Counted from the first letter of the stretch, positions 10,201-18,659 are shown. The stretch is 64,000 nucleotides of DNA from a virus (IMGVR_UViG_3300011254_000489:23024-87023); one strand, 5' to 3'. Notes: generated by a model from the letters alone, not told the origin. Numbers and translations are program-made.

Positions 10201-10793
10201 CACCAATCAACCTCCAAATCTACAAATTCTTCTTTTTCTATTGAGAAGGCTTTGACAAAACCATTCTCTTGACCATACTTCCAAATATCATATACGATTT
10301 TAGTATCCTTCATACAATATTCTACTACTCTATCATACTCTCCTTGTTTCCAAAGTTTGGGAGCATCTGCACTTTCCATTAACTTACTTTCATTAAGAGT
10401 ATTAACTCCTAAGTTTTGCAGTTGAAATCTTTCTCCGTGATTCTTAGTTAGGATTCTACTTGTATCAATGTACTTTTTATCCTTTAGGTACTTGTTAATG
10501 CAGTAAATATCCATTGAATCTTTAAGGATAGCCAAGTCAAAAGAAGCAATATTATGTCCTAGTAGTACTCCACCTTTCTGTAGGTGTTCATCTAAGTCGT
10601 ATTTTAAATCTCTTAGTGTTTTTATAATGTGTCCCGATTTAGCGAAGGTGTCTACTGCTTCATCAACATATACAGTGCCTACTGAACCATCCCAAGTAGC
10701 AACAGTTGAGACTTGAAACATATGAGTATTACCAAACCCACCAATTTCATGAGACATATTTTTTGTCTCTATGTCTAGTGCTAGAACTGACAT
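10200..10793 (-). CDS. DnaQ-like 3'-5' exonuclease
   Basis: The 197-residue product has the three DEDDy exonuclease motifs in order: ExoI LALDIETK at 4-11, ExoII GHNIASFDLAIL near 80, and ExoIII YCMKDTKIVYD near 165. This is the RNase H-like fold used for proofreading or processing 3' ends. ATG 10793 is chosen because the family starts just before motif I and because the upstream gene ends at 10798; the longer frame overlaps that gene. In a replication operon it likely acts in repair or primer and flap processing, since PolB carries its own exonuclease. Confidence 0.8.
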   Translation of the reverse strand: MSVLALDIETKNMSHEIGGFGNTHMFQVSTVATWDGSVGTVYVDEAVDTFAKSGHIIKTLRDLKYDLDEHLQKGGVLLGHNIASFDLAILKDSMDIYCINKYLKDKKYIDTSRILTKNHGERFQLQNLGVNTLNESKLMESADAPKLWKQGEYDRVVEYCMKDTKIVYDIWKYGQENGFVKAFSIEKEEFVDLEVDW

Positions 10794-10797
10794 ATTC

Positions 10798-11028
10798 TCA
10801 CTTCTTGGAATTACCCGACCACGCTTGTTTAATCTTTTGTTGAGTTTCATCAACTGCTTCAACTGGCTCATCTGTTCGTCGCTTTAAGAAAGCAACAATG
10901 TTAGTGTTGGCTACAGTTAGCATAGAACAACATTCCCATCCTTCTTCGCCATAAGTGTTCAGCGATTCAATAATTACCTTCGGCCCTTTTGTTACATCAA
11001 AAACAATAAATGTGTTTTCCCAATTCAT
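10798..11028 (-). CDS. DUF4177-like small protein
   Basis: The product of 76 residues begins MNWENTFIVFDV and contains LNTYGEEGWECCSMLTV followed by VAFLKRR. The arrangement 'LN..G.eGWE....' then a strand ending in basic residues matches the DUF4177 family, whose function is unknown. ATG 11028 is preferred because GGTGAATAAG lies just upstream. The C-terminal tail is polar. Confidence 0.6.
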   Translation of the reverse strand: MNWENTFIVFDVTKGPKVIIESLNTYGEEGWECCSMLTVANTNIVAFLKRRTDEPVEAVDETQQKIKQAWSGNSKK

Positions 11029-11029
11029 C

Positions 11030-12535
11030 TTATTCACCCTTTAATTTTATGAAAGTCTGCCTTCCTTTTTTCTTTATTGAGAAGTTGTTTTTTATTTTGT
11101 CAAAGTCACGGTACACTTGGGGTTGGCTTTTTCCTGTACGCTTCTGTATTTCCTTCAATAAGTCCGACTTAGAAATGAATCCTTCTTCATCTTTCTCCAT
11201 TTCTTGATATTGTTTTAGAAACGCTCCATTTGCCCTGTGTTTCAACTCGTCCTTGTTGGCCGACTTGAGGCTCATTTCTAACCACTCTATCAATGATTTA
11301 TAGCAGTTTCGTACAATAAACGCCGCTTGATTAACATTTCTTCCATTGACGATGAACCGCTTTTCATCATCACGGATTGAATTAGCCTCTGCTACACAAC
11401 AAAGAATTGCAATTTTACCTAGCAAACCTAACCATCTAGTTTGGAAATTCTTCACAATGTCCCGAATATCGCCCACTACAGAATCACTCCAAGAATCCAT
11501 ATCTGTCAATCTCATGAGTAGAGTATCATTAAATTCCGGTGCAAATCGTATTGTCAAATTAGCATCGGGTTTTCCCGTTTTGTTATTAGGATGATTTACA
11601 GTACCTTCGTATTGTTTCTTAGTCAATTCGTAGACCTTAAACAAAGCATTAGCGAATCTTTCTACGGGCATATTACTCTCTTCAATAACACCAAAATTGG
11701 CTACAATTGTTTCACGAATGCTTCTTTGTATGTCTTCCGGTACATGCTTTACTAATACCAAAGCCCTTTGAAATAAACCTGTTTCAACAATCGCTCTATC
11801 AAGATTTGATGGAGGGAAGGTAGTTGCTAGAATAGAACGCTGAGAACGACATTCAACTTTTGGCCCTTCCTTTAACTTCTTAGTAATGACCCAAGAAGAC
11901 CCACAAAGACTGTTACATAGAGTATTCAAGTAAGTGACAATTCCTTCTTTGTGTTGTGTTTGCTTGAAGATACCGGAGTTGGAAAATTCATCCCAACGGG
12001 CTAGCCCATGTCCGTCTAATTCTCCTTTGATGTGGTTCCATCTGTTATTACCGTCATCGTCAATGTACTGCTCTTGGTATCCAATCAAAGCGGCATCAGT
12101 ATATTCTACAATGTCAAAATTATCGTATTGTTCTAGAGGTTTACTCGTAGGTTCTTCGTAATCATCCAATCCTTGATTTTCTGCTCTTTGTTCGCTAGCG
12201 ATAACTTCTCTAGGTCTTAGATTTTGTGACTTGTTAATCTTAGCCCAAAGTATATTGGATACAGGCAATACGAAATCCATAATTGCCGTCTTACCTGTAC
12301 CGGAGTTTTGAATCCAAACAAAGTGTAGTCGGGAATCGTCGCTACCCTTTCCTCTAGGGATATGCACAAAATCCTTTACTGCTTGTCCTAACAAAACCAA
12401 ACAAGTTAATGCGGCGGGAACATCGTTGTATTTAGAATACTTCAACGCTTCTTTCATCCATTCACTAACCAATGTTGGTAGTTTTTCTCCGATAACTTCG
12501 GTTTCTTCTTCTTCGTATATTTCATCTTCATTCAT
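11030..12535 (-). CDS. AAA+/DUF3987-like ATPase, putative replicative helicase, with C-terminal winged helix
   Basis: This 501-residue protein has a Walker A motif NSGTGKTAI near residue 76, an acidic WDEFS segment near 197 in the Walker B region, and SILATTFPP near 235, a sensor-like position. The last 50 residues (SKSDLLKEIQKRTGKSQPQV then RDFDKI) form a likely winged helix-turn-helix. The layout resembles DUF3987 or MCM-like viral helicases found beside primases. No other hexameric helicase is visible in the window, so I infer the replicative helicase role. A terminase or packaging function is unlikely given the context. Confidence 0.55.
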   Translation of the reverse strand: MNEDEIYEEEETEVIGEKLPTLVSEWMKEALKYSKYNDVPAALTCLVLLGQAVKDFVHIPRGKGSDDSRLHFVWIQNSGTGKTAIMDFVLPVSNILWAKINKSQNLRPREVIASEQRAENQGLDDYEEPTSKPLEQYDNFDIVEYTDAALIGYQEQYIDDDGNNRWNHIKGELDGHGLARWDEFSNSGIFKQTQHKEGIVTYLNTLCNSLCGSSWVITKKLKEGPKVECRSQRSILATTFPPSNLDRAIVETGLFQRALVLVKHVPEDIQRSIRETIVANFGVIEESNMPVERFANALFKVYELTKKQYEGTVNHPNNKTGKPDANLTIRFAPEFNDTLLMRLTDMDSWSDSVVGDIRDIVKNFQTRWLGLLGKIAILCCVAEANSIRDDEKRFIVNGRNVNQAAFIVRNCYKSLIEWLEMSLKSANKDELKHRANGAFLKQYQEMEKDEEGFISKSDLLKEIQKRTGKSQPQVYRDFDKIKNNFSIKKKGRQTFIKLKGE

Positions 12536-13227
12536 ATTTTCACCTTCTTTTCACTAAATAATACATCTAATATTCTAGATGCAGTTTTTTCTCCTATGCC
12601 GTCAAGTTTAGTGAGGTCTTGTACGGTGTGGAGTCCTATTTCTTGTATGGAACCAAATTGCTTTAAGAGCATTTTGGCTTTCTTGACTGATACTCCCTTT
12701 ATTGTAGAGAGTACATCAATACGCAAATCTTCTGTTGTAACTCTTTTGATTACTTCGGGTCTTATGGCCTCCCTGTTTAGAGGCTTAACTTTACAGAAAG
12801 CGGTAATTAAAAGGGCCGCTTCCTTCTCGCTTTCTACCCAAAGAGGTTTGGTATCAGTGTCTAAAGCAATTCTAGAAATCCCTCCTAAGAATTTATTCTT
12901 GAGCATTAAGGCTCTTGTGCCGTGAGGCATTTTACTTTTAGAATTACTAATTACTGACTCTACGGCTTCGTTTAAGGAACCATAAATTATGACAAAGTTA
13001 TGCTTGTAGTGCCTATCCATGTTATCTATTTGATTCCACATTCTTTTATTCATCAAAGAACCTAAGAAATCTACAGTAGATTTTGCTTCAAAACACATAT
13101 CATCAAAGACATAATCTCCAACTTCTATCCATTTCTTCTCCATCTCAATTGACAAGTACTTGGCGTGATACTCAACCAATTCAACCAATTTTGAACCGGC
13201 TCTTTCTCTGCTATCAATAACCAACAT
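12532..13227 (-). CDS. ERCC4-family (XPF/Mus81/Hef-like) structure-specific nuclease
   Basis: The N-terminal domain has VIDSRER at 3-9, VGDYVFDD near 37 and FEAKSTVDF near 47, matching the ERCC4 nuclease motif GDy..ERK...D, but with Ala in place of the usual Arg of ERK. The C-terminal half contains tandem helix-hairpin-helix motifs (IKGVSVKKAKMLLKQFG and LDGIGEKTASRIL). These enzymes cut branched or flap DNA. It overlaps the helicase-like gene by 4 bases, which fits a role in fork or recombination intermediate processing. Confidence 0.82.
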   Translation of the reverse strand: MLVIDSRERAGSKLVELVEYHAKYLSIEMEKKWIEVGDYVFDDMCFEAKSTVDFLGSLMNKRMWNQIDNMDRHYKHNFVIIYGSLNEAVESVISNSKSKMPHGTRALMLKNKFLGGISRIALDTDTKPLWVESEKEAALLITAFCKVKPLNREAIRPEVIKRVTTEDLRIDVLSTIKGVSVKKAKMLLKQFGSIQEIGLHTVQDLTKLDGIGEKTASRILDVLFSEKKVKI

Positions 13228-13228
13228 C

Positions 13229-13567
13229 TCAATCAGTCCATTGTAAAAGTGTCCGGTATTTAAGCGAAGTGAGGATTTTGGGTTGGTCTTTTCTGTAGCC
13301 TCGCATTGTTTCTAAGAAAAGGAAGACTAGCCATTCATCCCATTCTTCGGGAAACTCACTTCCTTCATTAGAGAAGGACTTTGCTTGATAGTAGAAATCG
13401 CCCATGTGTAGTGGGTGCTTCCAAAAGACTCTATCTCCTTCCATGTAAACTTCCCAACCGTCTTTACGAATTATCAATTCGGGTTGAGGATATTCTCCAT
13501 CGGGGTCATCATCAAAATATGTTGGTGATTTAGTTAATTTCATCCATTTCTTTAAGTTAAATTTCAA
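13229..13567 (-). CDS. hypothetical protein
   Basis: A 112-residue protein with no recognised family. I chose the TTG at 13567 because it follows GGAGG at good spacing and overlaps the upstream TGA as TTGA; an upstream ATG at 13606 would overlap the previous gene by 43 bases. The product is acidic and aromatic, with DDDPDGEYPQP near residue 19 and many Trp residues. It may be a small soluble accessory protein of the replication operon. Confidence 0.5.
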   Translation of the reverse strand: MKFNLKKWMKLTKSPTYFDDDPDGEYPQPELIIRKDGWEVYMEGDRVFWKHPLHMGDFYYQAKSFSNEGSEFPEEWDEWLVFLFLETMRGYRKDQPKILTSLKYRTLLQWTD

Positions 13568-13857
13568 TTTAATTCCTCCATTGTTTTTCGTACTTTTTTT
13601 ACGCAATCATCACAAATGCCTCCGGCATCAAAACAATTAACGCAACCGTGTTTATCTTCTACAGATTTACTAATTTGTTTAAAGGACTTGTACTCTTGTG
13701 GCCCCACCATATCTACTAGTAATTTCAATATTATTCCATTCATGTAAACCATCTTACCCATATTTTCTTGGAGGGCTTCATGTATTGCTACATTACCTCC
13801 TAGTATTAGCAGGAACAATCCTACTAATGATACTCCTACAATTATTTCAATTATCAT
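13564..13857 (-). CDS. small membrane protein with CxxC pairs
   Basis: The 97-residue product starts with a membrane helix (IIVGVSLVGLFLLILGGNVA at 5-24). It ends in a soluble domain with CVNC and CDDC pairs about 10 residues apart, a possible small metal site. It overlaps both neighbours by 4 bases. The topology suggests an anchored cytoplasmic or external zinc knuckle. No family is recognised. Confidence 0.5.
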   Translation of the reverse strand: MIIEIIVGVSLVGLFLLILGGNVAIHEALQENMGKMVYMNGIILKLLVDMVGPQEYKSFKQISKSVEDKHGCVNCFDAGGICDDCVKKVRKTMEELN

Positions 13858-14894
13858 TTTTTCACCTCATCTAAGTAATTTGGATACCTCCAACATCTTC
13901 CGACGCAATATCCTTCGGGGATTAATTTAGTTTTACAGTTAGGCGTTTTATAATTACCATGTACTGTAAACTTAGCGTGTCTTTTTGTGGTTGATTTATC
14001 CCAATCTAACCACACACCGTCTATGGATGCAATCTTTTCTATTTCTTCAATGATTAAATCTAAGACTTCGTTTTTCTGTTCTGTAGAAATTAACTTTGTT
14101 CTCTGTGTTAGTAAGTCCCGATACCAAGAAACAAGATACGCTCTAGCCATATGACTAGGATTTTCCACCATGATAGCATTATGCAAACAAGGAAGTAGAG
14201 GCAAATTACCCTCAATCTTGCTAACTTTGACTTCTCCTTCTACCATTTCAATAGGAGGCAAATCGGGCCAAATTACAGGTGAATTATTTGTCACTTTTCT
14301 TGCAATTAGTCTAGGCTCGGAGGCCAATGTTTGCAATTCTTGAATGCCCGTTTTTAGGTCGTTTTCAAAGATTGGGATACAATAGTAAGGAACTCCGTTT
14401 TCATCGGAAGAAGACAGGTTTACTGTGTTTGGAATTCTCCTAAGCCTAGTAGTTTGACCTACTCTATCGTCCAAAGTAGAATCCGAGCCAAGTAGAGATT
14501 TCACCTCTCTGTAAAATGCTTGGATATTTCTAATGTCATCAGTGACTTCCCCGTACACAAACAAGTGAAACCCCTTGCCGGAGAAAAACATAGTGTGTTG
14601 GTAGTCGTGTTTATTGATGTAGTCTAAAACAATAATCAAATCATCAAGTGCTTCCTGTAAATTATCGTCATGGGCATCAAAGTCTAAAAAGACTCTATCC
14701 AAAATAACAGAAGATTCTACCTTTGCCGTTTCAGCAAAGATAGCGAAATCATATACACTAGTGTAAACATTCGTCCTATTGTTAAACTCTTTAACAAAAC
14801 TTGTGTATTCACTTTTTGATTTCACTATTCTTCTCTTCATCTGTGGTGCGTTCTTGATGTGACTCCCCGCCCACACTTCCCTCGGAAATTTCAT
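13854..14894 (-). CDS. archaeo-eukaryotic primase, PriS-like catalytic domain fused to a PriL-like Cys-rich C-terminus
   Basis: The start at 14894 follows GGAGG, while the longer frame to 14912 lacks a site. The 346-residue product has AEP motif I VFLDFDAHDD (Asp 71 and Asp 73), motif II SGKGFHLFVYG (His 110), and DSTLDDRVGQTTRLRRIPNT. The C-terminal part carries PCLHNAI near 236, then NCKTK, GYCVGRC and WRYPNYLDE. These four Cys resemble the Fe-S cluster domain of the archaeal large subunit PriL. The protein would make RNA or DNA primers alone. The PriL-like reading is inference from Cys spacing and length. Confidence 0.82.
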   Translation of the reverse strand: MKFPREVWAGSHIKNAPQMKRRIVKSKSEYTSFVKEFNNRTNVYTSVYDFAIFAETAKVESSVILDRVFLDFDAHDDNLQEALDDLIIVLDYINKHDYQHTMFFSGKGFHLFVYGEVTDDIRNIQAFYREVKSLLGSDSTLDDRVGQTTRLRRIPNTVNLSSSDENGVPYYCIPIFENDLKTGIQELQTLASEPRLIARKVTNNSPVIWPDLPPIEMVEGEVKVSKIEGNLPLLPCLHNAIMVENPSHMARAYLVSWYRDLLTQRTKLISTEQKNEVLDLIIEEIEKIASIDGVWLDWDKSTTKRHAKFTVHGNYKTPNCKTKLIPEGYCVGRCWRYPNYLDEVKK

Positions 14895-15186
14895 TTTTAT
14901 TGCCTCCTTCAAAACTGATTGTTGCTTGTCCTAACATTTCTCTAATTACTTCTGCTATTTCGCCTCGTAGTTGTATTTTAACTGCTTCCCTAAAAGCGTC
15001 TTCAAAAGAATATCCGACAAAACCTTCGTTTAATTTTAATTCTCTTACTAATTCAAACCTTTCAATTAATTTAGATTCGTTATAGATTTCTTCACATAGT
15101 ATTTCTATGGTGTCTTTTAGATTAGAAATCTCTAAGAAAGTCCAAGACCTAGATAATACTTTTAGTTTGATATTATTTTTATTCAT
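14809..15186 (-). CDS. hypothetical protein overlapping the primase start
   Basis: A 125-residue frame whose last 28 codons overlap the primase gene by 86 bases in another frame. The first 90 residues look like a helical soluble domain (ISNLKDTIEILCEEIYNESK). The overlapping tail is polar and low in hydrophobic residues (ISEGSVGGESHQE), as expected for an overprinted extension. No family is recognised. Its own start overlaps the stop region of a 41-residue upstream frame. Confidence 0.5.
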   Translation of the reverse strand: MNKNNIKLKVLSRSWTFLEISNLKDTIEILCEEIYNESKLIERFELVRELKLNEGFVGYSFEDAFREAVKIQLRGEIAEVIREMLGQATISFEGGNKNEISEGSVGGESHQERTTDEEKNSEIKK

Positions 15187-15304
15187 TATCCCACCCCATA
15201 ATAGTATTTATTCGTTCTAATAAAATTTTAGAAACATCATTTCTACCCATAGCACTAATAATACTGATTGCATCTGTGGCTACCGCCATTATACTATCTT
15301 TCAT
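15179..15304 (-). CDS. 41-residue hypothetical protein
   Basis: A short ATG frame (MKDSIMAVATDAISIISAMG...) ending GWDNE. It fills the gap between the Cas4-like gene and the 125-residue gene and overlaps the latter's ATG. It is predicted to be helical. Chained overlaps on its downstream side support it; no function can be assigned. Confidence 0.4.
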   Translation of the reverse strand: MKDSIMAVATDAISIISAMGRNDVSKILLERINTIMGWDNE

Positions 15305-15308
15305 AATA

Positions 15309-16208
15309 TCACATCAACCAAGTTTCTTCATCACACAATGGGAAATAACTACAATGGGCGCAAGTCTTGTAGAAGAACTTAGTGGGGAAGTTTTTATTCT
15401 CATAAGCGTGTATTAGTCTAGCAATAGATTTCATAGCAGAATTCTTAGATTGCTTTTTTACTTTCTCACAATACATATGATTGGAAATAGGATAATACCA
15501 AGACCAATGAGTAACAGGTACTCCTTCTTCTAGTCCTGCATTTTGCAGAACCGCAGGACTACTATTCTCAATAAGTATTTGATAGAACGCCATTTCCTTT
15601 CTCATAGGAGAAGTTTTTGTGTCTTTCCACGGCCCTGTTTTAAACTCCATAGGAATGTAGCCTTCCCCTTCTTGAAAGATTCTGTCAATGATTCCTTGTA
15701 AGTGTACCTTGTACGGGCGAGTCAATGGATACTTAGGGTCGGTATTAGCCTCAATAATAATCTCACAATCAAACTTACCTTCGTTGCATACAGGCAAAAA
15801 TTCATGAATTTTACCTTCTTTCTTAGCATCCATAAATCTCTGCGCTTCAAAGATTGCGATTCCTGCATAGTCATCAAAGTACTCATCTAAAGGAAACAGT
15901 GAAGAACAATAGTCAATAACTTCTGTACTGTTCATAGTTTCTGCTTTCTTAATATCAAACGCATTAAAGAAATCCTCTCTTGCGTTGTGCATAATCGTTC
16001 CTTTTCGCATTGCTTCGGATTGGTCTTGAGGTCTTCGTTCAATGTAATTATATTCGTATTTCTTAGGACACCAAATATGAGAACCCAAAGAAGACTTTGT
16101 AATCTTCAAAATGGGTTCGCTAGGGTCATCGTAATTTTCCGGCAACCACTGATATGTGTAGTCGTCCATCGCTTCTATTTCTGCATTATATTTTTCTTCA
16201 TTATTCAT
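15309..16208 (-). CDS. Cas4/RecB-like PD-(D/E)XK nuclease with Fe-S cysteines
   Basis: The 299-residue product has a lone N-terminal Cys in WCPKKYEY near 47, GTIMHNARE near 70 (conserved His), LQGIIDRIF near 170 (metal-binding Asp), PMEFKTG near 186 (Glu and Lys of the PD-DEXK site) and MAFYQILIE (the QxxxY-like motif). The C-terminus has CAHCSYFPLC. One plus three Cys is the Cas4/AddB Fe-S arrangement. There are no cas genes nearby, so a recombination or end-resection exonuclease role in viral replication is inferred. Confidence 0.8.
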   Translation of the reverse strand: MNNEEKYNAEIEAMDDYTYQWLPENYDDPSEPILKITKSSLGSHIWCPKKYEYNYIERRPQDQSEAMRKGTIMHNAREDFFNAFDIKKAETMNSTEVIDYCSSLFPLDEYFDDYAGIAIFEAQRFMDAKKEGKIHEFLPVCNEGKFDCEIIIEANTDPKYPLTRPYKVHLQGIIDRIFQEGEGYIPMEFKTGPWKDTKTSPMRKEMAFYQILIENSSPAVLQNAGLEEGVPVTHWSWYYPISNHMYCEKVKKQSKNSAMKSIARLIHAYENKNFPTKFFYKTCAHCSYFPLCDEETWLM

Positions 16209-16209
16209 A

Positions 16210-17115
16210 TTACCACCAATCCGATAGTTTCTTTTCTTTAGTTTTTATGCTTGCAGTGTCCCATTCCATTGCTTTGTAAACGGGTTCTGCTTTCTTAATT
16301 ACTTGGTCTGCATAATGTGACCAATCGGGAGAATACTCTCTTAGTTCGTCAAAGGTTCTTCCTGCAACATAGGTCGCCTCTACTTGTTTTCCTGTTAGCG
16401 GGTTAGTATAATGTCCTGCCGGTTTGCACTTGATGAAAACATAAGAGTCAATATTAGTAGGCAGATTTAGTTTTTCTACTCCGAATAATATTGCCGAATT
16501 ACCTGCTCCGAATACCGGCTTCTTACCTTCTTTAGTAGTGAAGGTTGTAAACTCAGCCGCACACTTAGAACAGAAATTTGTTCTCTTACCTTGTGTGAAT
16601 TTGTGCTTTTTCTGTAAATCAAACACAGAATAGCCCTTACCACAAGAACATTTTACCTTAAAGCGTTCTTCCTTAAACCGACTTCTTTTGACAATAGATT
16701 CAAAATCTATTTCCCCTTTCAGTACAGTAGAATACTTTTGATGTAGGTATTCGTTTATTTCTTCAAACGAACATTGGTCTACCCACATTCTAAGAACAGT
16801 GCTTTGAATATCTCTAGCAAAACCTGTTTCGGAAATTTTCTTAGCAGTAAATCCTGTCATTACAAACTTGGGTTCGTCCAACCAAACACCATCTAGCCAA
16901 GATACAAGACCTACATTTCGGTTCTTAGTAGTCCCTACTCCTAAACTAGAATAGAATTTCTCAAACTCCAATACTACAGGGTGTTGTTCTAGACCAAGTA
17001 CATTAGGAAAGGATTCTCTAACATGGTCGTTAATTTCTTCTATTGCTACCTTTGCTTTTTCTACTGAATCGCATTTAATATAAATAGAATCTGTGTGTCC
17101 ATATACTACTTTCAT
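16210..17115 (-). CDS. family B DNA polymerase, C-terminal fragment (motif C, thumb)
   Basis: The 301-residue product starts right before motif C: VVYGHTDSIYIK at 3-14, where the usual YGDTDS has His in place of the first Asp. The catalytic second Asp is kept. TTKNRNVGL near 62 corresponds to the thumb KxRY motif. A Cys4 zinc knuckle lies at 156, 158, 182 and 185, unusual within the thumb. The C-terminus EKKLSDWW resembles a PCNA-interacting box. Joined after the other fragment it completes a standard polymerase without missing residues. Four small genes separate the two parts. I infer a two-chain enzyme. Confidence 0.85.
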   Translation of the reverse strand: MKVVYGHTDSIYIKCDSVEKAKVAIEEINDHVRESFPNVLGLEQHPVVLEFEKFYSSLGVGTTKNRNVGLVSWLDGVWLDEPKFVMTGFTAKKISETGFARDIQSTVLRMWVDQCSFEEINEYLHQKYSTVLKGEIDFESIVKRSRFKEERFKVKCSCGKGYSVFDLQKKHKFTQGKRTNFCSKCAAEFTTFTTKEGKKPVFGAGNSAILFGVEKLNLPTNIDSYVFIKCKPAGHYTNPLTGKQVEATYVAGRTFDELREYSPDWSHYADQVIKKAEPVYKAMEWDTASIKTKEKKLSDWW

Positions 17116-17246
17116 TGTTTATCTCTCCCTATTAAAAACATTCTTGCTTCAATAGCCTTAGTAATACAGGGGTCACACACTTTGTATTTCCCGCATCTTA
17201 GTCCTCTTGATTCAGCATTCTCTTCTCTACACATATCGCACTTCAT
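17112..17246 (-). CDS. 44-residue zinc-ribbon protein inside the split polymerase locus
   Basis: The ATG follows AGGAGGTGATTG, a nearly perfect complement to the archaeal 16S 3' end, the strongest ribosome site in this stretch. The product has CDMC near residue 3 and CDPC near 25. It overlaps the acetyltransferase stop and the ATG of the polymerase C-terminal fragment. The strong site may also load ribosomes for that fragment. Function is unknown. Confidence 0.5.
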   Translation of the reverse strand: MKCDMCREENAESRGLRCGKYKVCDPCITKAIEARMFLIGRDKQ

Positions 17247-17665
17247 TCAATCACCTCCTGTAAAACTCCTAATGATAATATATAATTAATGAACTCATTA
17301 GAGCGTTCATTAATGCCTATTGTTGAAATGTAGTTGGCGTTTGTTTGTGCGATTGCAGTTGTGGCGAATCTTTTTCCTCTTTCGCTTTCACGAATCCATA
17401 CATGTTCTAGCGCACGGTATTCATCGTGTAGGTATTCCACAGTAAGAAAGCCTATGGTTTCATGCTCACCTTCAAAGCCGGAATAATGATGTTCTTCATT
17501 TTCCCAAGTTTCCTTGTAGATGAAATAAAATTCATTTTCACAGAAATGGTGTATTACTTGTTCCTTATGAAAATCCTCTTTCCATTCTTCGTATAAGTCA
17601 ATAAATGATATTAGGTCATCCCCAAACCTACAGTCTGCTTTTCTAATAAAAACTTCTTCAATCAT
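17243..17665 (-). CDS. GNAT-family acetyltransferase-like protein
   Basis: The 140-residue product contains ETIGFLTVEYLHDEYRALEH followed by VWIRESERGKRFATTAIAQ. The strand, beta bulge and RGKxxA loop match the acetyl-CoA pyrophosphate-binding motif A of GNAT enzymes. The substrate is unknown. It sits between two polymerase fragments, which is odd for a metabolic gene, and it overlaps both neighbours by 4 bases. It could modify viral or host proteins. Confidence 0.6.
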   Translation of the reverse strand: MIEEVFIRKADCRFGDDLISFIDLYEEWKEDFHKEQVIHHFCENEFYFIYKETWENEEHHYSGFEGEHETIGFLTVEYLHDEYRALEHVWIRESERGKRFATTAIAQTNANYISTIGINERSNEFINYILSLGVLQEVIE

Positions 17666-17835
17666 TCTTTCACCATCTTTGTAATTCCTAATATTTTCAT
17701 CGCTTCTCTAATATGATGGTGTGCTGATTGTAGTTCTTCAACGATTACTTGAGGGGTGTCCGTTGATAGTTGCAAGCAACTGTTCCATAATTCAAATTCC
17801 GCCATTCTTAATAATTCTTCTAATTCTAATTTCAT
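17662..17835 (-). CDS. 57-residue helical protein
   Basis: The ATG follows GAGGAGATG. The protein is predicted to be all alpha-helical (LELEELLRMAEFELWNS and VIVEELQSAHHHIREAMKIL). It overlaps the HNH gene and the acetyltransferase gene by 4 bases each. No family is recognised. Confidence 0.45.
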   Translation of the reverse strand: MKLELEELLRMAEFELWNSCLQLSTDTPQVIVEELQSAHHHIREAMKILGITKMVKE

Positions 17836-18659
17836 TGTTTCATCTCCTCAATCTCTTTTTGAAAGTGTATTGTCTTCAACCTAACCTCTTCTTTAAATTG
17901 AATTTCATCAATTTTACCCCAAAGTTTTTCAGCGCATTCATCAATCATTAAAATATTCATTAGGTCATATTTAGTTAAGTCGCTAAAATAATATAGAGTT
18001 ATTTCTAATAATTTATTCATAGAAACATGATAATTAGGGTTAAGTATCCTACTATGTGCGCCCGATTCTACTAATTTAGAATACAGTATTTCATGATGAG
18101 GAAAAAATCCCTCTTTAATTTTAAAGTAATTTTTAATTTGCTTTTGTTTGTGTGCGAACTTATATTCAGTTTCATAATCTAAAGCATAGAATACATATTT
18201 TTTATCGGGATGATTTTCGGGTAAGTGGTATTGTTTAGTATCCTGTTCTGTAGCAGTAAAAAAACCGTGATTGTATATTTGGGCTTTATTACTAATCCAA
18301 CACCAATATTCAAGCCCGTATAGATTTTCGCTTTCTTTATGACAGGTTTTACATAACATATGTAAATTACATATGTCATCGGAACCTTCTACCGATTTAG
18401 CAAGAATATGCGCTCTCTCTAAGTTGGTGTTTGCACTAACTCCACAAGCCATGCAACCTTGATTTATTCTAACACCTTTCTTGTCTTTAATAAGGCAATT
18501 AAGATAACTTCTATTTAAAATATGACTTAAAGAACAATTTTCCCAATATTGATAAATCGCATGTGGCTTTGGAGCAATGTTTTTTCGGTGAGTAGTTACT
18601 AGTCTACCCATAATATCAATTTCTCCTTTTTCTAAATGTCTTGTATTCAATTTATTCAT
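17832..18659 (-). CDS. HNH endonuclease-like protein inserted in the split PolB locus
   Basis: The 275-residue product holds an HNH domain in its middle third: CMACG, then LERAHILAKS about ten residues later, then DICNLHMLCKTCHKESENL. The paired CxxC knuckles and the A-H-I and N-L-x-x-L-C steps are the HNH signature. The C-terminal part is unassigned. Its start overlaps the stop of the polymerase N-terminal fragment as ATGA. The position suggests a free-standing homing endonuclease whose invasion split or fixed the split of polB. No intein splicing residues are present. Confidence 0.75.
   Translation of the reverse strand: MNKLNTRHLEKGEIDIMGRLVTTHRKNIAPKPHAIYQYWENCSLSHILNRSYLNCLIKDKKGVRINQGCMACGVSANTNLERAHILAKSVEGSDDICNLHMLCKTCHKESENLYGLEYWCWISNKAQIYNHGFFTATEQDTKQYHLPENHPDKKYVFYALDYETEYKFAHKQKQIKNYFKIKEGFFPHHEILYSKLVESGAHSRILNPNYHVSMNKLLEITLYYFSDLTKYDLMNILMIDECAEKLWGKIDEIQFKEEVRLKTIHFQKEIEEMKQ

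Noticed and set aside
17116-18655. Group I or archaeal intron between the PolB parts
   Set aside because: The region is filled with four overlapping coding frames, each with its own ribosome site, and no bulge-helix-bulge or conserved intron core was recognised by eye.
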